A stretch of DNA of 57,182 bases, from contig CALURG010000015.1 in NCBI GenBank assembly GCA_944323115.1, forward strand, positions 1-57,182, read 5' to 3'. A program made the translations under genes and the position numbers. Within the stretch, counting starts at the first letter, position 1, and each line of letters opens with the position of its first letter. This DNA comes from Candidatus Gastranaerophilales bacterium (lineage in GTDB: Bacteria; Cyanobacteriota; Vampirovibrionia; Gastranaerophilales; Gastranaerophilaceae). Below, piece after piece: positions 17,476 to 26,008 of this stretch. The notes beneath the pieces are model-generated. The model had not been told where the DNA came from and did not search any database. It saw only the letters and a list, made by a program, of their open reading frames with translations.

Positions 17476-18202
17476 AATAATAAAAATTTTGGAAAAGTAT
17501 GCCCCGCCGGAACTCGCAGAAAGCTGGGATAATTCAGGCTGGCAAGTTTTTCTCGGAAATGACAATACGACAAAAGTAATGCTGTGTCTTTCCGTTACGG
17601 ATGATATAATCAACCAGGCATTTGAACTCGGTTGCAACTTGATTGTTTCACATCATCCAATGATTTTTAAGCCGGTAAAAGTTATAAAAGATGTAAAGAT
17701 TATAAAAGCCGTGCAACGAGGCATTCAGGTGTACTCCTTGCACACAAATTGCGACAAAACAAACAACGGGACAAGTGATATTATCGCCCAAAGATTAAAT
17801 CTCAAAAAAACAGCCGTATTAAACGACTTTGTAAGAGTAGGACTTGCACCGCATGAAATGACACTTGAAGAATTGGTTGCATTTGTAAAACTTGCATTTA
17901 ATGTTGAAAGAATAAAACTTGTCAACAACGCAAGAAAGTCTATAATAAGAACTATAGCAGTATGTGCCGGTGCCGGTGCTGATTTTATACCTGATATTGA
18001 AAAATATAATATAGATGCTTATATCACATCAGAGATAAAATACCACGATGCACTGGATTCGAGAAGAGCTGCACTGCTTGATATAGGTCATTTTGAGTCA
18101 GAAAAACCTTTTGTGGAAGAAGTAAAAAGAATTCTGGAAAACAGAAAAGAAAGAATAGATGTTGTTGTTGCAAAAGAAAAACCGGCATGGGAATACGTAT
18201 AA
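17459..18202 (+). CDS. Nif3-like dinuclear metal-centre protein
   Basis: 247-aa member of the Nif3/YbgI family, hexameric proteins with a two-metal site and unsettled function (sometimes annotated GTP cyclohydrolase type 2). The metal-ligand words are present: SHHPMIF (residues about 62-68), HTNCDK, and the C-terminal DIGHFESE. It lacks the extra middle domain of longer homologues. It begins inside coaBC, and its end overlaps the next gene by 44 bases, forming a tight trpS-coaBC-nif3 operon. Confidence 0.93.
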   Translation: MAKTSEIIKILEKYAPPELAESWDNSGWQVFLGNDNTTKVMLCLSVTDDIINQAFELGCNLIVSHHPMIFKPVKVIKDVKIIKAVQRGIQVYSLHTNCDKTNNGTSDIIAQRLNLKKTAVLNDFVRVGLAPHEMTLEELVAFVKLAFNVERIKLVNNARKSIIRTIAVCAGAGADFIPDIEKYNIDAYITSEIKYHDALDSRRAALLDIGHFESEKPFVEEVKRILENRKERIDVVVAKEKPAWEYV

Positions 18203-18773
18203 AAAATCAGGTCTGATTTCTATTTTGCTTGTTTGTTTGTTGATTAATTTCTTCGCACAAACAGCCTGTGCTTATCAGACTGCCCTGATTACATATCCGG
18301 AAAACAACAAAAACTGGAAACAGATTTATTTTGGAAAACAATATGATGAAGTCCTTTCACAGTGGATTCCATCATATTCTTACCCAAAAGACTGGACAGA
18401 GTCTGTGGTTTTCCATTCCTACAACTGGGCAAAAGGGAACTCCTGCTACAAATTTCTGCTTAATCTGCTTTCCAACGTTGCTGCACAGAACAACACCATG
18501 ACACGACAAATTATAAAAGACGATTACGTTGATTCTGTTGCAATATGGTGTGTAAACAAAAATAAAGTAATGCCGGCACAATGTGAAATAGTAAGAGTTA
18601 CTGCCGGTTATGAAGGATTGGTTTCAATACATTATATAAATAAAAATCCTCAGTATTTTTTGAATTATCAAAAAGACACTTGGCTAAGTATTATTAGAAA
18701 TATACGAATTTATTACAGTTATTTCCGCTGGGACAGAGTTACCGGAAAAGAAACTTCCGTTCAGCTTCAATAA
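18159..18773 (+). CDS. Small secreted protein, unknown family
   Basis: About 204 aa from the ATG at 18159, in a different frame inside the end of the Nif3-like gene. A basic start, then the hydrophobic core SGLISILLVCLLINFFAQT and cleavage near ACA-YQ (about residue 38), indicate export. The mature part contains Trp/Tyr-rich words (NWKQIYFGKQYDEVLSQWIP; YFRWDRVTGKE). I do not recognise the family. The start is uncertain: TTG codons follow directly. It probably depends on translational coupling with the upstream gene. Confidence 0.65.
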   Translation: MLLLQKKNRHGNTYKKSGLISILLVCLLINFFAQTACAYQTALITYPENNKNWKQIYFGKQYDEVLSQWIPSYSYPKDWTESVVFHSYNWAKGNSCYKFLLNLLSNVAAQNNTMTRQIIKDDYVDSVAIWCVNKNKVMPAQCEIVRVTAGYEGLVSIHYINKNPQYFLNYQKDTWLSIIRNIRIYYSYFRWDRVTGKETSVQLQ

Positions 18774-18812
18774 CAGATGGTTTTATATTTTGATTTGTAT
18801 TAATATTTGACT

Positions 18813-20150
18813 ATGAACATAAATTATGAATTTGAAACAATTTCAGCAATAGCTACACCTCTTGGCACCGGAGGGGTAGGTGTAATTCGTATTTCCGGAG
18901 ACAAAGCTTTCGAAATTGTGCAAAAAATATTTTCAAAAGAAATAAAAGAAGCAGGAAAAATTCTGCACGGCTGGATTGTTGAAGATGATACAAAAATTGA
19001 CGAGGTAATCCTTCTTCCATTTAAAGCACCAAACAGCTATACGGGAGAAGATGTTATAGAAATCCAGTGTCACGGCGGTCCTAAGGTTGTAAGAAAAATT
19101 TTGAACCTGACTCTAAAAAACGGTGCCAGGATGGCACAAAGAGGAGAGTATACAAAACGTGCATTTTTGAATAAAAAATTGGATTTATCACAGGCAGAAG
19201 CAGTGCTGGATATAATCCATGCAAAAACCGAAAACTTTGCTCAAAAAAGTGCAAACAATCTTTCAGGTGCTCTTGCCAAAGCAACAAAAGAAATCAAATC
19301 TTCTTTGTTTACACTGTATTCGAGAATTATTGCTGCGGTGGATTTTCCGGAAGATGTGAAAGAGCCCGAGTATTCTTATGTTGAAGATGAAATAAAAACA
19401 AACATTGAAAAAATAGACAAAATCCTAAAAAATGCAAATGCCTCAAACATTATGCGGCAGGGAATAAAAATAGCCATAGCAGGCTGCCCAAACGCCGGAA
19501 AATCTTCACTTTTTAATGCACTGCTAAGTCTCAATCGTGCTATTGTTACGGAAATACCGGGTACGACAAGAGATATCATTCAAGAATCAATCGATCTTGA
19601 CGGAATACCTGCAACCCTCATAGATACCGCCGGTATCAGGGAAGACAAAGATATTGATAAAGTGGAAGCAATCGGAATTGAATACACAAAAGACTGTGTG
19701 GAAAATGCAGATTTGATACTGTTTTTGTTTGACTGGAGCAAAGGTTTTGACGAAAACGATGCTTTGATTTATGAAATGATAGAAGAAAAGCCGCACATAA
19801 AAATTGCCGCAAAAGCAGATCTGGCAGAAATTCCAAATCCGGAAGCCATAAATATTTCTTCAAAAACAGGGTTTAACATCGAAGAACTAAAAGAAAAAAT
19901 CAAAGAAAAGGTTCTGGATAAAAATGCGATGGAAACAGAATTTGTAACAAATCAAAGGCAGGAAGAATGTTTGCAAAAGTCAAAAAATGCCCTCACGAAT
20001 GCTCTTTATGCAACACAAAACAGAGAACTTCAGGATTTGATTTCTATTGATATAAAATCAGCACTTCTTGCATTAGACGAAATCACCGGTGAAGTAATCA
20101 CCGATGAAATCCTTGAGAATATTTTTGAAAATTTCTGTATCGGGAAATAA
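18813..20150 (+). CDS. mnmE: tRNA modification GTPase MnmE (TrmE)
   Basis: With MnmG it installs the carboxymethylaminomethyl group at U34 of certain tRNAs. Started at the ATG at 18813 (MNINYEFETISAIATPLG), it is 445 aa. The N-terminal folate-binding domain has IQCHGGP. The inserted G domain has GCPNAGKSSLFNALL, DTAGI and an AKADL-type base motif. The C terminus ENFCIGK is the catalytic CxGK tail. A TAATAT box lies 6 bases before the ATG with no clear ribosome site. Confidence 0.98.
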   Translation: MNINYEFETISAIATPLGTGGVGVIRISGDKAFEIVQKIFSKEIKEAGKILHGWIVEDDTKIDEVILLPFKAPNSYTGEDVIEIQCHGGPKVVRKILNLTLKNGARMAQRGEYTKRAFLNKKLDLSQAEAVLDIIHAKTENFAQKSANNLSGALAKATKEIKSSLFTLYSRIIAAVDFPEDVKEPEYSYVEDEIKTNIEKIDKILKNANASNIMRQGIKIAIAGCPNAGKSSLFNALLSLNRAIVTEIPGTTRDIIQESIDLDGIPATLIDTAGIREDKDIDKVEAIGIEYTKDCVENADLILFLFDWSKGFDENDALIYEMIEEKPHIKIAAKADLAEIPNPEAINISSKTGFNIEELKEKIKEKVLDKNAMETEFVTNQRQEECLQKSKNALTNALYATQNRELQDLISIDIKSALLALDEITGEVITDEILENIFENFCIGK

Positions 20151-20170
20151 TTTGACACAAAAACAAATTT

Positions 20171-20734
20171 TCAATCCACATATTTTCTTGCACAGTCAAA
20201 CATTGCATCAACCAGCCCCTGATTTGTTTGAAGATTCATACCCGCACTTTGAAACAACTGCCTTGCTCTTTGTTCCCAGAAAGGATAAATTTCTTCTTTG
20301 CTTATGTCCAAGACCTGAGCAATCAATGTAAGTTCTTTCCAATCAAGAGGAATTGGCCTTGCACCTCTTAATATATCAACTATTTCCACTCTCTTTTTTC
20401 TTGGAAAACTCTTTAGCAATTGAGCGGTTGAAATTCCTTTTTGCTGTTGTTTTTCTCTCAAAAACTCAATAGATTCATCAATGATGATAGGTTCTTGAGG
20501 AATTTTATATTCCACAAATTCTTCAGGAAGCACATCCATTACCGTTGCAATTCTCTCAAGTGTAATCCCTCTTGTGGAAAAAGGAATGGCATTGTCTATC
20601 AAATTGTACACATATGATAGAGTAACTCCTATCATTTCCGCAAAATCTTTTTTATGAAGATGATTGGACTCCAAAAAATTTGCAACCTTTTCACTGCTTT
20701 TCAAATTTACAATAGCTTTGCTTTTGGTTGACAT
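20171..20734 (-). CDS. XRE-type transcriptional regulator, possibly two HTH domains
   Basis: 187 aa. The N-terminal HTH lies in residues about 15-70 (KKDFAEMIGVTLSYVYNLID, then ITLERIATVMDVLPEEF), the Cro/C1 layout. The C-terminal half repeats a related pattern (ISTAQLLKSF, then WKELTLIAQVLDISKEEIYP) and may be a second HTH. No enzymatic or sensor domain is seen. ATG at 20734 after GGAGGAGAC. It ends 20 bases from mnmE, convergent. A palindrome upstream (20774-20786) may be its own operator. Confidence 0.85.
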   Translation of the reverse strand: MSTKSKAIVNLKSSEKVANFLESNHLHKKDFAEMIGVTLSYVYNLIDNAIPFSTRGITLERIATVMDVLPEEFVEYKIPQEPIIIDESIEFLREKQQQKGISTAQLLKSFPRKKRVEIVDILRGARPIPLDWKELTLIAQVLDISKEEIYPFWEQRARQLFQSAGMNLQTNQGLVDAMFDCARKYVD

Positions 20735-20773
20735 TAGTCTCCTCCGTCCCTAAAATATAATAAGTTTTAGATA

Positions 20774-20786
20774 GTATTTTAAATAC
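20774..20786. promoter_or_regulatory. Palindrome upstream of the XRE regulator
   Basis: GTATTT-t-AAATAC is a perfect inverted repeat with one central base, about 40 bases before the regulator start and 128 bases before pth on the other strand. The size and position fit an XRE-dimer operator for autoregulation. AT-rich content makes chance occurrence possible. Confidence 0.35.
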
Positions 20787-20913
20787 GTGTTGAAAATTTC
20801 TATTATATAGATAAACGGTTTTTGGCTTTTTGTTATTGGTTAAAAGTATGTAACGTTTGTGGCTATCTTATTTTCTTATAAAGTACAAAGTATATTTAAA
20901 TGCAGGACAAAAA

Positions 20914-21483
20914 ATGAAACTCATAACAGGACTCGGAAATTTTGGTGATAAATATAAATTTACAAGACACAATGCAGGTTTTATGGCACTGGACTATATA
21001 AGTATAAACTCCGTTTTCCCTGATTTTTCTTTCAGTTATGAATCAAAATTCAAAGGTGAAATTGCAAAAATCAATCACAACGGTGAAACTTTGATTTTTT
21101 TAAAACCTCACACTTATATGAATCTTTCCGGTGAATCTGTAATTGCAGTGATGAATTTTTATAAAATACCCAAAGAAGATTTATTAGTTATCCACGATGA
21201 TATTGATATGCCTGTTGGAAAAATTCGATTCAGAGCAAAAGGCTCAGACGGCGGGCAAAAAGGTATACGCTCAATTATCCAAACATTGGGTGGTGCAACG
21301 GATTTTGATCGTTTAAAAATAGGAATCGGACCGCAAATGAATTTGAGTGCAGAGTCTTATGTTTTACAAAACTTTTCCGATGAACAGCTTGCAGCACTCA
21401 AAGATGTTCTAAAAAGAGTTGAACAGGCTGTTGATATTTATCTAAAAGACGGAATCACTGCCGCACAGTCAAAATTTAACTAA
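20914..21483 (+). CDS. pth: Peptidyl-tRNA hydrolase
   Basis: Recycles peptidyl-tRNAs dropped from ribosomes. The best start is the ATG at 20914 (MKLITGLGNFGDKYKFTRHN) with AGGA 6 bases upstream, giving 189 aa, the usual length. The catalytic His19 in TRHNAGF, the PHTYMNLSG motif and HDDIDMPVGKIRF are present. It is followed by an intrinsic terminator. Confidence 0.97.
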   Translation: MKLITGLGNFGDKYKFTRHNAGFMALDYISINSVFPDFSFSYESKFKGEIAKINHNGETLIFLKPHTYMNLSGESVIAVMNFYKIPKEDLLVIHDDIDMPVGKIRFRAKGSDGGQKGIRSIIQTLGGATDFDRLKIGIGPQMNLSAESYVLQNFSDEQLAALKDVLKRVEQAVDIYLKDGITAAQSKFN

Positions 21484-21510
21484 TATAAATTTGTATATTT
21501 CAAGACAAAT

Positions 21511-21541
21511 AAAAACCGCCTGTAGAATACAAACGGTTTTT
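21511..21541. terminator. Intrinsic terminator after pth
   Basis: AAAAACCG and CGGTTTTT enclose an inner TGTA-gaa-TACA stem, giving a two-part hairpin with T-rich flanks on both strands. It serves pth (plus) and probably the convergent coiled-coil gene ending at 21571. Confidence 0.8.
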
Positions 21542-21570
21542 GTTTATTATCTTTTAATTCTAAAATTAAA

Positions 21571-22785
21571 TTATTTTAACAAATCCTGGAACATTTTTCT
21601 GATTTCTTGTTTGTTTGAATCAACAAGGGTTCTTGCATTTTCTAAACTTTGTTCATTCTTTTTGGACATTTCATCAAGTGCAGAAACAAGATTTGAATAA
21701 TCAACAGTATCATATGCTACAGATACAAACGGATTATGATTTGAATCTGTTTCATTATATTGGCTGTTTACACTGTTGTTTAATGAAGAATTGTTTTCCG
21801 TCAAATCGTTTTCCGAAACTTTGTTATTTCCATTATCAACTTTATTAGCGTTAGAAATAGTTGTCTTAACTGTTTCTGCTGACGCTTTTGTCTCATTCAT
21901 TTTGTTATCAATTGTTGTTATTTCTGAATCTATAGAAGAAATTTCACTTTCAACCACAGAAATCTCTTCATTTAAATTTGTTAAACTTGAATTTTTTGTA
22001 TTGTTTACTTCTTTCAAGTCATTGATTGCAGAGTTTCCGCTTGCGGCCTGTGCATTAAGTTTATTTATATTAGTTTCTTTTGATGCAATTTTTGAAAGCA
22101 GTGAAGATGTGTCTTCAATCAATGCTTTTATCTGATTGTTTAAAGAATTTATTTCTGAAAACAGTGCTGATGAAGAAGATACGCTGGATGTACCGACTTT
22201 TTTTGCAATATACTGTGAAACTTCATTTTCTTGTATTTCTCCTGAAGCTACTTTTGCATATGCTTCTTCTGTAGCTTGTTGAATTTGTTTTTTCTGTTGT
22301 TCTACTTCTTCGTTTGAATTTGCGATTATTTCATTGAGTTTTTCATTTAATTTTTTGTTTAATTCGTCAGCTTGTTTTGTTTTTTCATCGTACTGCTGTC
22401 TCATTGTATCAACATTTTCTTGCTCTTTTTTTGCTTCTTCATTATATTCGGCAACTTGAGCGGAATATTGTTCAATTTGTTTATTATTTGCTTTAATTTC
22501 TTCGACAAGTTTGTCTTTTCTTGATTCTAAAGATCTTTTTTGTGCTTCAAGTTCTTTCTTTTCAGCTTCTTTTTTTGTCTTATCTGATTCCAACTGTTTA
22601 AGCTCTGATTCATATTGAGCAAGTTCTGCTTCGAGTTTTGAAATATCTACCTGATTTTCATTGACTACAGGAGTTTCTTCCGTCTCAAAAAGACCAGGTT
22701 CTTCAACATTATTATTAGTTGAATTTACATCATAAACCGGCTTGTTGTTTACTATTGGTTTTGCACTGTTGACTGATAAATCCAT
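21571..22785 (-). CDS. Long coiled-coil protein, unknown function
   Basis: 404 aa with no signal peptide or membrane segment. Residues about 45-170 are an almost unbroken coiled coil (ISKLEAELAQYESELKQLES; KKELEAQKRSLESRKDKLVE). A serine-rich break follows near 200, then a second coiled coil at 205-310. A low-complexity Asn/Ser region covers about 310-350, followed by a short conserved-looking end (LVSALDEMSKKNEQSLENAR). No catalytic motif is seen. ATG at 22785 after AAAGGTG. A structural or secreted-effector role is possible but unsupported. Confidence 0.75.
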   Translation of the reverse strand: MDLSVNSAKPIVNNKPVYDVNSTNNNVEEPGLFETEETPVVNENQVDISKLEAELAQYESELKQLESDKTKKEAEKKELEAQKRSLESRKDKLVEEIKANNKQIEQYSAQVAEYNEEAKKEQENVDTMRQQYDEKTKQADELNKKLNEKLNEIIANSNEEVEQQKKQIQQATEEAYAKVASGEIQENEVSQYIAKKVGTSSVSSSSALFSEINSLNNQIKALIEDTSSLLSKIASKETNINKLNAQAASGNSAINDLKEVNNTKNSSLTNLNEEISVVESEISSIDSEITTIDNKMNETKASAETVKTTISNANKVDNGNNKVSENDLTENNSSLNNSVNSQYNETDSNHNPFVSVAYDTVDYSNLVSALDEMSKKNEQSLENARTLVDSNKQEIRKMFQDLLK

Positions 22786-22897
22786 GTTTACACCTTTTCT
22801 TTACACACAATATAATAAAAACAATTCTTTATATACAATTTCAATAAACAGTATATCTGTTACATTTCGTTACATTTTTGTTTCGGTGGAAAAACAG

Positions 22898-22923
22898 GGG
22901 GAGCAATTTTTTGACTGCTCCCC
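22898..22923 (-). terminator. Hairpin terminator after gatB
   Basis: GGGGAGCA (22898-22905) pairs perfectly with TGCTCCCC (22916-22923). Read on the minus strand, CTGTTTTTCC follows. It lies about 37 bases after the gatB stop and ends the long minus-strand run. Confidence 0.7.
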
Positions 22924-22960
22924 TCATAAATCCTTATATTTATATATTACCCACTTTATT

Positions 22961-24409
22961 TTATTTTAAAGCATCTTGTAACAACTTGTTAATAATTTGA
23001 GGATTTGCCCTGCCTTTTGTCTCTTTCATAATTTGTCCGACAAAGAATCCCATAAGGTTTGTCTTGCCGTTCTTGTAAGCTTGGACCTGTGCAGGATTGC
23101 TTTCAAGAACCTTTTGGACAAGTTCTTTTATTGCACCTTCATCGGAAATTACACTCAAGCCTTCTTTTTCTACAATTTCCTGAGCAGAAGCTCCGTTTTC
23201 AAGCATCTGCGGCAGAATTTTCTTTGCGATATTGTTCGAAATTGTTCCTTTGGTAATCATGTCGACCAATTGTGCAAGGTTTTCCGGTGACAATTTTGTC
23301 TGATTTATATTTATATTGTTTTCTTTCAGGTATGCTGTAATATCACCGACAAGAAGGTTGTTTGCAATTCTGTAATCGGCACCAAGCTCAAGAACCTTGT
23401 CATAGAAAAGGGCTGTTTCCATCTGTTCGACCATAACATTTGCATCATATGCACTGAGTCCCAGACTTTCGTATCTTTTACGTTTTGCTTCGGGGAGTTC
23501 AGGCATTTTTGCTCTGATTTCTTCAACCCATTCTCTGGAAATTTCAACAGGCATCAAATCAGGCTCGGGGAAGTAGCGGTAGTCATTTGCGTCTTCTTTA
23601 CTTCTCATTGTTTTTGTAACTTTCTGGTTGTCATCCCAGAGTCTTGTTTCCTGATCAACTTCACCGCCTTCTTCGACAATTTCTATTTGTCTGTCTATTT
23701 CGTATTCAATAGCTCTTTGCAAGGCAGAAAAACTGTTTATGTTTTTGATTTCCGCACGTGTACCGAATTTGTCAGAACCTTTTGGCATAACAGAGATATT
23801 TGCATCACATCTCATGGAGCCTTCTTCAAGGTTTCCGTCGCAAACACCTATGTAGCGGACAATGTTTCTGAGTTCTTCCATATAAGCTCTTGCTTCCTCA
23901 CTGGAACGCATATCAGGCTCTGACACAATCTCAAGAAGAGGTGTTCCTGCACGGTTTAAATCGACTAAAGAATACAAAGAACCTGCAAGTCCGTCAGCAC
24001 CGGCGTGGACAAGTTTTCCCGCATCTTCTTCAAGGTGTGCACGGGTAATACCTATTTTTCTGCCGTTAATATTGATATGACCGTTTACACAAATCGGCTG
24101 GTCATACTGTGAAATCTGGTATCCTTTCGGCAAATCCGGGTAGAAATACTGTTTTCTGTCAAATTTACATCTTTTCGGAATTTCACAGTTCAAAGCCAAA
24201 CCCAGCAGTATACCCATATTTACACATTCTTTGTTTAATACAGGCAAAACACCCGGCATGCCCAGAGTAATAGTACTTGTATGGGTATTCGGTTCTGCTC
24301 CGAATTCTGTTGAGTCCGGTGCAAAGATTTTTGATTTTGTTTTTAATTGTGCATGAACTTCAAGCCCTATAACGACTTCATATCTATCTCTAACTTCCTG
24401 TGAAACCAT
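22961..24409 (-). CDS. gatB: Asp/Glu-tRNA amidotransferase subunit B
   Basis: 482-aa subunit of GatCAB, which converts Glu-tRNA(Gln) and Asp-tRNA(Asn) to the amidated forms. The N-terminal signature VIGLEVHAQLKTKSKIF, the metal-site region KRCKFDRKQYFYPDLPKGYQ and the C-terminal YqeY-like tail (GFFVGQIMKETKGRANPQ) are intact. gatA and gatC are not in this window. It is last in the minus-strand run that includes rfaE1-rfaE2. Confidence 0.98.
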   Translation of the reverse strand: MVSQEVRDRYEVVIGLEVHAQLKTKSKIFAPDSTEFGAEPNTHTSTITLGMPGVLPVLNKECVNMGILLGLALNCEIPKRCKFDRKQYFYPDLPKGYQISQYDQPICVNGHININGRKIGITRAHLEEDAGKLVHAGADGLAGSLYSLVDLNRAGTPLLEIVSEPDMRSSEEARAYMEELRNIVRYIGVCDGNLEEGSMRCDANISVMPKGSDKFGTRAEIKNINSFSALQRAIEYEIDRQIEIVEEGGEVDQETRLWDDNQKVTKTMRSKEDANDYRYFPEPDLMPVEISREWVEEIRAKMPELPEAKRKRYESLGLSAYDANVMVEQMETALFYDKVLELGADYRIANNLLVGDITAYLKENNININQTKLSPENLAQLVDMITKGTISNNIAKKILPQMLENGASAQEIVEKEGLSVISDEGAIKELVQKVLESNPAQVQAYKNGKTNLMGFFVGQIMKETKGRANPQIINKLLQDALK

Positions 24410-24489
24410 ATTTTTAAATTCCTCAAATTAAATTCTATGCTTGTATTTTAGCACAAACAAGCACTTCATAAATCGCTTTCTTAGACATT

Positions 24490-24975
24490 TTAACAAGAAG
24501 TACTCGTTTGTGAACTTATTTTTTTTATAACGTTTGTTGTAGACTTGCCTTCTACAAAGCTGATAAATTCTATTCTTCCTCCGTTAGCAATTATTGATTT
24601 TGCTTCCGGCAGTGTTTCGATAGTATAGTCAGCACCTTTTGTGTGTACATCCGGTTTTATCTCGCACAAAAGATTTTCGGGCGAAGACTCATCAAACATT
24701 ACGACATAATCAACGCAAGCGAGAGCACAAAGAATCTCTGCACGGTCATTTTCATTGTTTATCGGGCGGTCCGGTCCTTTGATTTTTTTTACGGAAACAT
24801 CTGAGTTCAGGCACACAATCATAACATCTGCAAATGTTTTTGTTTTTTGAAGATAACGGACATGCCCGACATGCAGAATATCAAAACACCCGTTTGTTGT
24901 GACAACCGTTTTACCTTGAGCCTTCAAATCTCTTAACAACTTTGGCAAATCTTCTCTTTTTACAAGCTTACCCAT
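24490..24975 (-). CDS. rfaE2: Heptose-1-phosphate adenylyltransferase (HldE C-terminal type)
   Basis: 161 aa from the ATG at 24975, one base after the rfaE1 stop. A nucleotidyltransferase fold with TTNGCFDILHVGHVRYLQ (HxGH motif), LNSDVSVKKIKGPDRPINN and KPDVHTKGADY matches the HldE adenylyltransferase half. It would make ADP-heptose for the LPS core or another envelope glycan. In enterics this domain is fused to the kinase; here it is a separate but immediately adjacent gene. The frame is open upstream to 25020, inside rfaE1. Confidence 0.92.
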   Translation of the reverse strand: MGKLVKREDLPKLLRDLKAQGKTVVTTNGCFDILHVGHVRYLQKTKTFADVMIVCLNSDVSVKKIKGPDRPINNENDRAEILCALACVDYVVMFDESSPENLLCEIKPDVHTKGADYTIETLPEAKSIIANGGRIEFISFVEGKSTTNVIKKISSQTSTSC

Positions 24976-24976
24976 A

Positions 24977-25987
24977 CTATTTTCCCAAAGCGGCTCCCGA
25001 ATTGTTGTACGCAACATCAATAATTTCTTTTAGCTGAACCGGTTTTATTGCAAATGTGCCGACTTTTCTCACCGCAGCAGCCGCAGCGTAATTTGCAAGA
25101 GGGAGTGCTATATTGTAATCAAAATTTGAACCGACCAACCCGAGTCCCAAGAAGGCAACAAAAGAACCGCCTGCACCTGTTGCATCAACAACTTCCGTAG
25201 AAAATGCATCAAGGTTTATTTCATCTGCTCCGTCAAAATAATACACGCCTTTTGAACTTTGTGTTATGACAACCTTGTCGGCAATTTTTCTCAAAGCTTC
25301 CGCAATTTTTTTGACAGGTTTTGTTTTAGATGACTTTGTAGCAATCAATGCTTCTTCCATATTCGGAACAAGTATGTCCACGCCTTCGTATTTTGAAAAA
25401 TCCTGGCCTTTCGGATCCATAAGCACAATTTTGTCATGACGGTTAGCCAATTTGACAATGTCTTTGATAAGTTTTGAAGAAAACACACTGATAATATAAT
25501 CAGACAGAATAATCAAATCTATATCATCAATAACTTTTTCAACACTTTCAAAAATTTGTTTTGACACTTCTTCACTGATAACATCAAGCGATTCGCTGTC
25601 CACACGTGCCAAATGTCTGTTGCTCTGGGCAATAAGTCTGGTTTTAACTGTAGTAGGACGTGTTTTATCCTTTATAATAAATTCTGTATCCACTTTGTTC
25701 TTTTTCAACAAATCCAAAAGAACACTGCTGTACAAATCATCGCCAATAACACCGCACAGCATTGCCTTTGCACCCATTGCGGCAATATTATTCGCAACAT
25801 TGGCTGCACCGCCTAAGAGATAAGTTTTTCTCTTAACTTCAAGTACAGGAACAGGTGCTTCGGGGGACAATCTGTTTGCCAACCCCCAAATATATTCGTC
25901 CAGAATCACATCCCCGACAACGAGGATTTTTGATTCATTGAATTTATCCATAAGGTCAAAGAGCTTTTTCTTTAAGGTTTTGTCCAT
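24977..25987 (-). CDS. rfaE1: Heptose-7-phosphate kinase type (HldE N-terminal), altered active site
   Basis: 336-aa PfkB/ribokinase-fold protein very like the HldE kinase half: ILVVGDVILDEYIWG, SPEAPVPVLEVKRK, GGAANVANNIAAMGA. The C-terminal PfkB signature reads DATGAGGSFVAF, where the family has DxxGAGD. Residue 274 is Gly (GGT at 25166-25168) in place of the catalytic Asp, while the GAG anion hole is intact. One base change (GAT to GGT) would explain it. It may be an inactive or altered kinase, or a sequence error. It overlaps nothing but touches rfaE2, and the two are surely cotranscribed. Confidence 0.9.
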   Translation of the reverse strand: MDKTLKKKLFDLMDKFNESKILVVGDVILDEYIWGLANRLSPEAPVPVLEVKRKTYLLGGAANVANNIAAMGAKAMLCGVIGDDLYSSVLLDLLKKNKVDTEFIIKDKTRPTTVKTRLIAQSNRHLARVDSESLDVISEEVSKQIFESVEKVIDDIDLIILSDYIISVFSSKLIKDIVKLANRHDKIVLMDPKGQDFSKYEGVDILVPNMEEALIATKSSKTKPVKKIAEALRKIADKVVITQSSKGVYYFDGADEINLDAFSTEVVDATGAGGSFVAFLGLGLVGSNFDYNIALPLANYAAAAAVRKVGTFAIKPVQLKEIIDVAYNNSGAALGK

Positions 25988-26008
25988 ATATATTCCTTTT
26001 TCTCATTG

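Noticed and set aside
24977-25020. rfaE2 start at 25020
   Set aside because: It would place 15 unlike residues before the family start and overlap rfaE1; ATG 24975 fits the family and the coupling.
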